Assembly: GCA_023623175.1 (NCBI GenBank)
Contig: JAMNXU010000038.1
Span: forward strand, 1-64,000
Source of the DNA: Bacillota bacterium
Lineage (GTDB): Bacteria; Bacillota; Clostridia; Acetivibrionales; JAMNXU01
Direction: 5' to 3'
DNA: 64,000 bases
The notes beneath the pieces were generated by a model. That model was not told the DNA's origin. It made no database searches and worked only from the letters and a program-made list of their open reading frames with translations. The position numbers and the translations under genes were made by a program. Shown piece by piece: positions 53,923 through 61,440 of this stretch (position 1 is the stretch's first letter; each line of letters starts with the position of its first letter).

Positions 53923-55026
53923 TTATGCGAGCGAGGCTATTCTTTCGGCTTCATCGCGGCTATCGCAGCTGATTGTGAGGAAGAACGCTTCCCTGGGAAA
54001 ATGCCGGAACAGTTTTTTAACTGCTTCGCAATCATTTATATACCCATTTAGAATCACTTTCTTTCCACTATTTATTATTTTTTTATACAGGTCATAGTGG
54101 CTTTCGCTGTGGTGAGGTTCGGACGGCATGGGTACCCATTGAACGGCATGGAGGTTTTCGATGCTTAAAATCAGGTCAAGATGTGGTATCTGGCCCGGGC
54201 CGTCAAGATGGTAAACGCCCTTGTCAAACCAGCTCATTTCTTTTTTCAGCGACGGGAGAATGAATTTTTCAAACATGGTGGGGGAAATCATCGCGGCAAA
54301 ATCGTTTTGGGAGGGGTAATAGGGCCTGTCCGACAGAATTTCCATCCAGCTCGTGTAATAGCCGTTGTTGGTTTGCTGCAATATTTGCAGTACATCATCA
54401 TGGAATTTTTTCCATATCTTCTGTATCGATTCGATGGCCTTTAAAGATTCCCCGGGGTAATCAACAAGATCAAACAGCAGGTTTTCAGTCCTTCTCAGCG
54501 CCGCCAGAACATCGGACACTCCGCCTAAATCGGGCATGCTGACCACTGCAATGTCCTGAAGCCTCGCTCCGACTTTTTTGACTACTTTCAGCGCAAAATC
54601 CGCAAAGGTTGACGACGGGGCGTTAAATATATCCTCCCACTCCATGGGTTTTTCCAGCTCAAACCAGACCGTGTCGTTATAGAATCTTGCGTAACTGCTT
54701 ATAACAGCGGCGACGCACGCGGCACCAAGACGCGTAAAATAGCTCGGGAATCCTGCACCGGAATAATGATGGCAACTAAAATAAACCTCGGACATATCAA
54801 GGGCTTCATCGACATATCCCATATTTCCGTCTTCCATGGCCTTAAGCAGCGACTGGGCAAGCAGCCACCTGTGTTCACGGTGCATCCAGCTTTTCCTGAT
54901 CTTGGCCGATTTTTCATTGTACGCCAGGTTGTCAAAGTACGAGCAGTATATTACGGCATTTTTGTTTTTACCTGCCCACCAGTCCAAATATTGCCGCGAA
55001 ACGTTTTTAAGAATATCGGAAAGCAT
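53923..55026 (-). CDS. UroD/MtaA-superfamily protein, HLDG type (copy B)
   Basis: Protein of 367 residues from ATG 55026, with GGAGGACG upstream. It is a close paralog of the gene at 50724-51842: both have a WW(K/A)GxNKN start, SYFTRLGAACVAAVI-like and HLDGPG(E/Q)-PHLDL motifs, and end with FFLT plus a basic helix. The motif is again HLDG, not HxCG. The two copies flank the DUF1858/DUF438 operon on the same strand, which looks like a segmental duplication or an inserted module. Catalytic role unknown. Confidence 0.85.
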   Translation of the reverse strand: MLSDILKNVSRQYLDWWAGKNKNAVIYCSYFDNLAYNEKSAKIRKSWMHREHRWLLAQSLLKAMEDGNMGYVDEALDMSEVYFSCHHYSGAGFPSYFTRLGAACVAAVISSYARFYNDTVWFELEKPMEWEDIFNAPSSTFADFALKVVKKVGARLQDIAVVSMPDLGGVSDVLAALRRTENLLFDLVDYPGESLKAIESIQKIWKKFHDDVLQILQQTNNGYYTSWMEILSDRPYYPSQNDFAAMISPTMFEKFILPSLKKEMSWFDKGVYHLDGPGQIPHLDLILSIENLHAVQWVPMPSEPHHSESHYDLYKKIINSGKKVILNGYINDCEAVKKLFRHFPREAFFLTISCDSRDEAERIASLA

Positions 55027-55436
55027 ATCGTCCTCCGCTTTAACGTTAATAAAATTTGTTGTAAATATTATACATTGATGGGTCTGCAAAATTCCATATA
55101 CAAAAATCCCGAATGTATAAAAAATGTTTTTCTTTTAAATAATGCGAAGTTTATTCTTAAATCGATTCAGTTTGTGAGCGGAATCCCCGGTGAACAACAT
55201 GATGCACATTAAAAAAATGATTTCGTGCGGGAAATCAAGCGGTTATTCGGAATATGATGATTTTTATATTTAATATAGTTAAATATTTTGTTAAATATAG
55301 TGAAATTCAGGGGAATATACGTTAAAATATAAAAAACAATTTCTGAAAACATATAAAACATATGGGATAAATATGGATTTTCTTGTTTTGTAAGAAAACT
55401 TGTATTAAAATTAACGGATAATAGCGTTAATCAGGC
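55027..55436. other. AT-rich divergent region between UroD-like copy B and metA
   Basis: No gene is supportable. TTAAATAT-type direct repeats occur near 55270-55310. I looked for a SAM (S-box) riboswitch or T-box ahead of metA and saw none. Confidence 0.5.
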
Positions 55437-55543
55437 AATAAACGAAGTCGCATGGTTTTGAACAATAAACGGAGTCGCAAGGTTATGAGCTTAAACCGGC
55501 CGGCATGGTTATGAAAAATAAATGAGCTCGCAGGTTTATGAGA
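55437..55543 (+). repeat. four tandem copies of a 26-27 bp unit upstream of metA
   Basis: Copies at 55437-55463, 55464-55490, 55491-55516 and 55517-55543 abut exactly. Each carries AATAAA(C/T)G or a variant at the left, (G/C)TCGCA in the middle and GGTTATGA or GGTTTATGA at the right. The first two are the closest pair. The array ends about 10 bp before the metA ribosome binding site. Confidence 0.92.
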
Positions 55544-55567
55544 TTTCTGAAACAGGAGGAACGACAA

Positions 55568-56518
55568 ATGCCTATTAAAATTCCCGTGGATCTGCCCGCA
55601 ACTTCAGTGCTTAACCGTGAAAACATTTTTGTAATGGACGAAAACAGAGCATACCACCAGGATATACGTCCGCTGAGAATAGCCATTTTAAACCTGATGC
55701 CGACAAAAATAGAAACTGAGATACAACTGCTCAGGCTGCTGGGAAATTCACCGCTCCAGGTTGAAATATGCCTGCTGCACCCAAGCAGCCATAAATCAAA
55801 AAACACGCCACAGGAACACTTGCTGAGTTTTTACAAGACCTTTGACGAAATAAAGCACATGCGCTTTGATGGTCTCATAATTACAGGCGCTCCCGTTGAA
55901 CAGCTTGAATTTGATCAGGTGACTTACTGGAATGAGCTTTGCGAAATCATGGACTGGAGCGTCCGTAATGTTTACTCGACGTTCCATATATGCTGGGGAG
56001 CCCAGGCCGGGCTGTACCATCATTACGGCGTGCCCAAGTATCCCCTGGAGAAAAAGATGTTCGGGGTTTTCCCCCATAAGGTCAGCAAACTCTATACAAA
56101 ACTGCTCAGGGGTTTTGACGACGTGTTTTATGCGCCCCATTCGCGTCATACCGAGGTGAGGAAGAGCGATATTGAAAAGGTCGATGAGCTTGAAATCCTC
56201 TCAGAGTCGGAAGAATGCGGCGTCTATATAGTTGTTTCCAAGAACGGCCGACAGGTCTTTGTCACGGGCCATCCCGAATACGATCCTCTTACGCTGAAAA
56301 AGGAATATGACCGCGATGTTTCGAGGGGACTTGATATAGATATTCCCGTCAATTATTTCCCGGACAATGACCCCACAAAACCCCCAATTGTCACCTGGAG
56401 AGGGCATGCGAACCTGCTTTATTCCAACTGGCTGAATTATTACGTTTACCAGGAAACTCCCTATGATCTCAGCCAACTGGACTGCTATCCGTTTTTCCCT
56501 GCGCGCCAGGACAGGTAA
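55568..56518 (+). CDS. metA: homoserine O-acetyltransferase (MetA family)
   Basis: Cytoplasmic enzyme of 316 residues for the first committed step of methionine synthesis from homoserine. Nucleophile Cys142 lies in [11 protein letters not shown], catalytic His and Glu in VTGHPEYD (about 235-241). Residue 111 is Glu ([10 protein letters not shown]). In the MetA family Glu111 selects acetyl-CoA, while Gly111, as in E. coli, selects succinyl-CoA. I therefore call the acetyltransferase. AGGAGG lies upstream of ATG 55568; the frame open from 55538 lacks one. Monocistronic with its own terminator. Confidence 0.94.
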   Translation: MPIKIPVDLPATSVLNRENIFVMDENRAYHQDIRPLRIAILNLMPTKIETEIQLLRLLGNSPLQVEICLLHPSSHKSKNTPQEHLLSFYKTFDEIKHMRFDGLIITGAPVEQLEFDQVTYWNELCEIMDWSVRNVYSTFHICWGAQAGLYHHYGVPKYPLEKKMFGVFPHKVSKLYTKLLRGFDDVFYAPHSRHTEVRKSDIEKVDELEILSESEECGVYIVVSKNGRQVFVTGHPEYDPLTLKKEYDRDVSRGLDIDIPVNYFPDNDPTKPPIVTWRGHANLLYSNWLNYYVYQETPYDLSQLDCYPFFPARQDR

Positions 56519-56599
56519 TATGCGTTTTCGCGCGTCTCTGAATTTTGGCATCATTGATTGAAGCTGTTTGAGGCGGATTCACAGGAAATCCGGACCCAA

Positions 56600-56630
56600 A
56601 ACACCAGGTGCAATGCCCTGGTGTTTTTTA
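56600..56630 (+). terminator. terminator of metA
   Basis: AACACCAGG pairs with CCTGGTGTT across TGCAATGC, followed by a run of T. Confidence 0.9.
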
Positions 56631-56773
56631 GTAAAGCGCGGTGAAGCGCGCTGGAAAGTATCGCGGATTGTGCCAAAACATCATAAAGTGCACAGAAAAG
56701 TGTTGTAAAAAAGTTTTGAAGTATGATAAAGTTTCATTAAGCATACAAGCATTATCATGGGGGGTGGCAATAT

Positions 56774-57841
56774 ATGTCCGGGATGACATCTTATGAAAGG
56801 TTTAAAAGAATGTATGAACACAGGGAAGCAGACCGTATTCCCATAATAGACGACCCATGGCGCACGACGATTGAACGCTGGCGCAGGGAAGGCATGCCGG
56901 AGGGAATGCATTTTGCGGATTATTTCGGCATAGACTGGGTTCCCAAGATATATGTTGACAATTCACCACGCTATGAAGAGAAAGTAATTGAGGAAACTGA
57001 CACCTACACCATTTACACCACAAAATGGGGCGCGACTTTGAAACAGTGGAAGCATGCCACATCTACCCCCGAGTTCCTGGATTTTATAATTACAAGTCCG
57101 GACAAATGGAAGGAAGCGAAAGAAAGGATGGTCCCGACACGGGACAGGATAGACTGGAGTTATCTTGAAAAGAACTACAAAAAATGGAGACAGCAGGGTT
57201 TGTGGATTGAAGCCGAATTGTGGTTCGGCTTTGACGTGACCCACTCGTGGACCGTAGGCACCGAGACCCTGCTTATTGCGCTCGTGGAAGAGCCGGAATG
57301 GTGCATTGACATGTTCAATCACTTCCTTGACGTGAACATCGCGCTGCTCGACATGGTCTGGGATGCGGGATATACATTTGACGCCGTATACTGGCCCGAT
57401 GACATGGGATACAAGGACAGGCAGTTCTTTTCGGTGAACATGTACAGGGAGCTCTTGAAACCCATACACAAGAAAGCCATTGACTGGGCTCACAGCAAGG
57501 GCGTTAAGACTCACCTGCACTCTTGCGGAAACATTAACCCGTTTGTGCCTGAACTTATTGAAATAGGCCTGGATGCGCTCAACCCGCTGGAGGTCAAGGC
57601 CGGGATGAACCCCGTCGAGCTTAAACATAAATACGGGAAAGACCTCGTTTTCCACGGCGGAATCAATGCGGTATTGTGGAACGACGTGGAAGCTATAACC
57701 GAAGAAATGAGGAAAGTGATTCCCGTGATGAAAGAGGGCGGAGGGTACATCTTTTCATCAGACCATTCGGTGCCTGACAGCGTAAGCCTTGAGAATTTCA
57801 GGTACATTACCGATCTGGCGAAGAAGCTTGGAAGTTACTGA
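56774..57841 (+). CDS. UroD/MtaA-superfamily protein, HxCG type
   Basis: Protein of 355 residues with the methyltransferase-like features of the superfamily. The N terminus MTSYERFKRMYEHREADRIP is typical. YWPDDMGYKDRQFFS lies near 218, and THLHSCG near 255 supplies the H-x-C pair. GGYIFSSDHSVPDSVSLENF occupies the place of the third zinc ligand, with Asp/His instead of Cys. GGGGG precedes the ATG. It stands alone between two terminators, so it has its own promoter. Corrinoid methyl transfer or an unknown lyase role are both possible. Confidence 0.87.
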   Translation: MSGMTSYERFKRMYEHREADRIPIIDDPWRTTIERWRREGMPEGMHFADYFGIDWVPKIYVDNSPRYEEKVIEETDTYTIYTTKWGATLKQWKHATSTPEFLDFIITSPDKWKEAKERMVPTRDRIDWSYLEKNYKKWRQQGLWIEAELWFGFDVTHSWTVGTETLLIALVEEPEWCIDMFNHFLDVNIALLDMVWDAGYTFDAVYWPDDMGYKDRQFFSVNMYRELLKPIHKKAIDWAHSKGVKTHLHSCGNINPFVPELIEIGLDALNPLEVKAGMNPVELKHKYGKDLVFHGGINAVLWNDVEAITEEMRKVIPVMKEGGGYIFSSDHSVPDSVSLENFRYITDLAKKLGSY

Positions 57842-57865
57842 CCATTACCCTGATCAGTTATGGCG

Positions 57866-57915
57866 CCGGCTGCGGGAAACAGCGAGTTTTTCCTGCGGCC
57901 GGATTTTATTTGCTT
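57866..57915 (+). terminator. terminator after the HxCG-type UroD-like gene
   Basis: A 14 bp stem with two G-T type pairs (arms 57866-57879 and 57889-57902) is followed by ATTTTATTTGCTTTTTT. Confidence 0.85.
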
Positions 57916-58093
57916 TTTTACGATTATTTTGCACTTTTTATTTATTGCTTGTATCCAGTGTACAGGTCGGCGAGCTGTCCGGGAATGCGGTTTTTATATA
58001 CTGTATACAACACGCAACGGATACGATACTGGAATTCAGCCTTTATAACGGACAAAACGGAACAAAAAATTGCACAAAATCGTATTAATTTTG

Positions 58094-58122
58094 TTGCTAA
58101 TGTGAATTAATTTTGCTATAAT
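58094..58122 (+). promoter_or_regulatory. promoter of the hydrogenase operon
   Basis: TTGCTA (58094-58099), a 17 bp spacer and TATAAT (58117-58122) preceded by TGC make a near-ideal extended -10 promoter. The start would be about 58129, just ahead of the Rex operator. Confidence 0.88.
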
Positions 58123-58133
58123 CATGAAGGGTA

Positions 58134-58151
58134 TTGTTAAATACTTAACAA
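58134..58151. promoter_or_regulatory. Rex (NADH/NAD+ sensor) operator
   Basis: TTGTTAAATACTTAACAA matches the clostridial Rex site TTGTTAA-N4-TTAACAA perfectly on both arms. It covers about +6 to +23 of the predicted transcript, so bound Rex would block transcription when NADH is low. The rest of 57842-58210 holds only the terminator and promoter. Confidence 0.92.
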
Positions 58152-58210
58152 CGATGAGAATAGATTTTTTTGCATTTTAAAAAGTTCAATTCGGACAAGG
58201 GGGCATTGAA

Positions 58211-58696
58211 ATGGCTGAAACCAACTGCTGCTGCCTGGGCGATGCAACACAGGCGCGGAAGCTGCAGGAAGTTATTGAAAAGTACAAGGGTATGGACGGA
58301 GCATTGATACCCGTTCTCCATGAAGCACAGGAGATTTATGGTTATCTTCCGTTATCCGTTCAGAAGAAGATCTCGGAGGAATTGAATGTTTCTCTCGCGG
58401 AGATCTACGGAGTCGTTACTTTCTATACCCAGTTTTCTCTCAATCCCAAAGGCAAATACAGAATAAGCGTCTGCCTGGGTACCGCGTGCTATGTCAAGGG
58501 TGCAGCGGCCATTATTGACAAACTCAAGGAAAAGCTCGGCATTGACGTTGGCGAATGCACCGAAGACGGCAAGTTTTCACTCGACGCATGCCGTTGTGTA
58601 GGAGCCTGCGGACTCGCACCCGTCATGATGATCAATGATGATGTCTACGGCAGGCTGGTTCCGGACGAAATAGAAGGCATACTGAAGAAGTACTGA
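58211..58696 (+). CDS. hydC: [FeFe] hydrogenase gamma subunit (NuoE-like, [2Fe-2S])
   Basis: Protein of 161 residues with a helical N terminus and a thioredoxin-like ferredoxin domain. Cluster cysteines lie in CLGTACYVKGA and CRCVGACG. In HydABC it passes electrons between the NADH-binding and other subunits. GGGGGC lies upstream of the ATG. It is first in a five-gene operon; the next gene starts two bases after its stop. Confidence 0.94.
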   Translation: MAETNCCCLGDATQARKLQEVIEKYKGMDGALIPVLHEAQEIYGYLPLSVQKKISEELNVSLAEIYGVVTFYTQFSLNPKGKYRISVCLGTACYVKGAAAIIDKLKEKLGIDVGECTEDGKFSLDACRCVGACGLAPVMMINDDVYGRLVPDEIEGILKKY

Positions 58697-58698
58697 TT

Positions 58699-59265
58699 AT
58701 GAAGGATTTGTCGCTGCATCTGATGGACCTGTTGCAAAACTCAATCGTCGCGGGAGCCGATTTGATCGAAATAACCATTGCCGCATCAGCCCGGCAGGAT
58801 TTGCTCGTTATAAGGATAGTTGACAATGGTTGCGGCATGGAACCGGAATTGGCCGAGCGCGTCGACAACCCTTTTGTTACTACGCGCGATACGAGAAAAG
58901 TAGGATTGGGAATTCCCTTGTTCAAAGCTTCGGCCAACCTGGCCGGAGGCGATTTGAAAATAGATTCGAAGCCCGGCAGGGGCACCACTGTTGAAGCAAC
59001 CTTCAGGATTTCTCATATAGACCGCCTTCCGCTCGGAGATATCGCCGAAACAATAACAAGTATGATTGCAGCCCATCCCGAGGCAGACATGTTAATAAAG
59101 CTCGACAACGAAAAGGAATCGTTCGTTTTGGATACGGCAGGGATAAAGGCGACGCTGGGGGAAGTTCCCGTGACAGAATATGAAGTATTGTGCTGGCTGA
59201 AGGATTACCTGAACGAGGGAGTAAAGAAAATTTTCGGAGGTGTTTTGAATGAAATCGCTGGCTGA
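58699..59265 (+). CDS. HATPase_c (GHKL) ATP-binding protein of the hydrogenase operon
   Basis: Protein of 188 residues. The N-terminal 115 residues form a GHKL ATPase domain with LLQNSIVAGADLIEI (N box), VDNGCGMEP (G1) and KVGLGIPLFKASANLAGG (G2). There is no histidine phosphorylation domain, transmembrane helix or receiver. The C-terminal 75 residues are unassigned. Such kinase-like proteins occur inside several clostridial hydrogenase operons, but their role is not established; regulation or assembly is guesswork. It overlaps the next gene by 17 bp. Confidence 0.85.
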   Translation: MKDLSLHLMDLLQNSIVAGADLIEITIAASARQDLLVIRIVDNGCGMEPELAERVDNPFVTTRDTRKVGLGIPLFKASANLAGGDLKIDSKPGRGTTVEATFRISHIDRLPLGDIAETITSMIAAHPEADMLIKLDNEKESFVLDTAGIKATLGEVPVTEYEVLCWLKDYLNEGVKKIFGGVLNEIAG

Positions 59266-59623
59266 GCTTGAGGAAATAAGAAAGAGAGCGCTGGAACAGA
59301 TTAGCCTGCGCGACGACAAGGAAAAGATCCGCGTTGTTGTTGGCATGGCGACATGCGGTATAGCCGCCGGGGCCAGGCCTGTAATGAACGCTTTTGTTGA
59401 GGAAATTAACAAGAGGAAGCTGACCAATGTCAGCGTCACGATGACCGGGTGCATAGGAGTTTGCCGGCTTGAACCCATCGTGGAAGTCATCAGTCCCGAC
59501 GGGAGCAAGGTAACCTATGTAAAGATGACGCCAGAAAAAGCGGTCAGGGTCGTTACGGAACATTTGGTAAACGGAAGAGTATGCGCTGACCTGACTATCG
59601 GTGCATATGGACAGGAGGGGTAA
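59249..59623 (+). CDS. thioredoxin-like [2Fe-2S] ferredoxin
   Basis: Protein of 124 residues with a short N-terminal helix and a thioredoxin-like ferredoxin fold. Cluster cysteines are in GMATCGIAAGA and MTGCIGVC. It matches the stand-alone ferredoxin subunit found with NuoF-like hydrogenase genes (HndB type). It should carry electrons within the hydrogenase complex. The stop overlaps the next ATG by one base. Confidence 0.9.
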   Translation: MKSLAELEEIRKRALEQISLRDDKEKIRVVVGMATCGIAAGARPVMNAFVEEINKRKLTNVSVTMTGCIGVCRLEPIVEVISPDGSKVTYVKMTPEKAVRVVTEHLVNGRVCADLTIGAYGQEG

Positions 59624-61422
59624 TGATGCAGTTTTACAGAGCGCATGTACTGGTTTGCGGAGGTACCGGATGCACATCATCTGATTCTCCCAAAATTTCA
59701 GCTGAATTTGAAGCACAGCTTAAAAACTACAAACTCGACAACGAAGTAAAGATAGTCAAGACAGGATGCTTCGGACTGTGCGCCGAGGGACCGATAGTGG
59801 TCGTTTACCCTGAAGGTGCCATGTACACCATGGTCAGGGTTGAGGATGTCAAGGAGATAGTGGAAGAACACCTGCTCAAGGGCAGAATAGTCAAAAGGCT
59901 CCTGGCCGGAAACAAAGAGGCTGATGATGTCAACAAATCACTGGAAAATGTCGGTTTCTTCAAGAAGCAGTTCAGGATTGCACTGAGAAACTGCGGCCGC
60001 ATCAATCCGGAAAACATTGAAGAGTATATAGCTTATGACGGTTATAAGGCCCTGGGCAAGGTACTGACCGAAATGACGCCCGAAGAGGTAATTGAAACAA
60101 TAAAAAAATCGGGTCTCAGGGGAAGAGGCGGCGGAGGATTCCCCACGGGTCTTAAATGGGAATTTGCCGCGAAATCGCAGAACGATCAGAAATATGTTTG
60201 CTGTAATGCGGACGAAGGAGACCCGGGTGCTTTCATGGACAGAAGCATTCTCGAAGGCGACCCCCATTCGGTTCTCGAGGCTATGGCAATTGCAGGTTAC
60301 GCCATAGGAGCAAACCAGGGTTTCATTTATGTAAGAGCTGAGTATCCGATCGCTGTCAAGAGACTCCAGATAGCCATACAGCAGGCAAAGGAATACGGCC
60401 TGCTCGGAAAAGACATTTTCGGAACCGGTTTTGACTTTGATATTGAACTGCGTCTCGGGGCCGGAGCTTTTGTATGCGGTGAAGAAACAGCCCTGATGAC
60501 TTCAATAGAGGGACACCGCGGCGAACCCAGACCAAGACCTCCGTTCCCGGCTGTCAAAGGACTTTGGCAGAAGCCGACAATTCTTAACAACGTTGAAACC
60601 TATGCCAATATTCCCGTTATCATTCTTAAAGGTCCCGAATGGTTCAGCAGCATAGGAACTGAAAGAAGCAAGGGAACCAAGGTGTTTGCCATCGGAGGAA
60701 AGATCAACAATACAGGTCTTGTGGAAATTCCGATGGGAACAACGCTCAGGGAAGTTATCTATGACATCGGCGGAGGCATTCCCAACAACAAGGCTTTCAA
60801 AGCCGCTCAGACTGGCGGACCTTCAGGCGGATGCATCCCGGCTTCCCATATTGACACGCCCATAGATTATGATTCATTGATTGAGCTGGGTTCAATGATG
60901 GGTTCGGGCGGTCTCATCGTTATGGATGAAGACACCTGCATGGTTGATATTGCAAAGTTCTTCCTCGAATTTACCGTCGATGAATCCTGCGGAAAATGTC
61001 CTCCCTGTCGTATAGGCACCAAGAGAATGCTTGAAATACTCAACAGGATTACTGAGGGCAAGGGTGAAGAGGGAGATATTGAAAAGCTTGAGACTCTTGC
61101 GAAAAACATCAAGGCATCTGCTCTCTGCGGACTGGGGCAGACCGCTCCAAATCCGGTGCTCAGCACTTTGAGATATTTCCGCGATGAATACGAAGCCCAT
61201 GTAAGGGAAAAGAAGTGCAAGGCCGGCGTCTGCAAGTCCATGATGCAGTATGTCATTAATGCCGCCCTGTGCAAGAGCTGCGGCATTTGCGCAAGGAATT
61301 GCCCTGTCGGAGCCATTACCGGAGAAAAGAAGGTGCCTTACGAAATCAACCAGGAGAAATGTATCAAGTGCGGAGTTTGCATGGAGAAATGTCCTTTCAA
61401 GGCTATCTTCAAGAATATATAA
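59623..61422 (+). CDS. hydB: [FeFe] hydrogenase beta subunit (NuoF-like, FMN/NADH-binding)
   Basis: Protein of 599 residues. It starts with a thioredoxin-like [2Fe-2S] domain (CGGTGCTSSD and KTGCFGLC, about 1-100). A NuoF domain follows with GRGGGGFPTGLKW and ADEGDPGAFMDR (FMN/NADH). CGKCPPCRIG holds a [4Fe-4S] cluster, and the tail has two more (CKSCGICARNCP and CIKCGVCMEKCP). It oxidises or reduces NAD(H) in the bifurcating HydABC complex. Two adjacent ATGs (59623, 59626) are possible; the second has the better spacing from AGGAGG. Confidence 0.96.
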   Translation: MMQFYRAHVLVCGGTGCTSSDSPKISAEFEAQLKNYKLDNEVKIVKTGCFGLCAEGPIVVVYPEGAMYTMVRVEDVKEIVEEHLLKGRIVKRLLAGNKEADDVNKSLENVGFFKKQFRIALRNCGRINPENIEEYIAYDGYKALGKVLTEMTPEEVIETIKKSGLRGRGGGGFPTGLKWEFAAKSQNDQKYVCCNADEGDPGAFMDRSILEGDPHSVLEAMAIAGYAIGANQGFIYVRAEYPIAVKRLQIAIQQAKEYGLLGKDIFGTGFDFDIELRLGAGAFVCGEETALMTSIEGHRGEPRPRPPFPAVKGLWQKPTILNNVETYANIPVIILKGPEWFSSIGTERSKGTKVFAIGGKINNTGLVEIPMGTTLREVIYDIGGGIPNNKAFKAAQTGGPSGGCIPASHIDTPIDYDSLIELGSMMGSGGLIVMDEDTCMVDIAKFFLEFTVDESCGKCPPCRIGTKRMLEILNRITEGKGEEGDIEKLETLAKNIKASALCGLGQTAPNPVLSTLRYFRDEYEAHVREKKCKAGVCKSMMQYVINAALCKSCGICARNCPVGAITGEKKVPYEINQEKCIKCGVCMEKCPFKAIFKNI

Positions 61423-61440
61423 GGGAGGAGAGTGAAAGTT

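Noticed and set aside
55027-55567. Possible SAM riboswitch or T-box ahead of metA
   Set aside because: None of the conserved S-box or T-box core sequences is present; the region is tandem repeats and AT-rich DNA.
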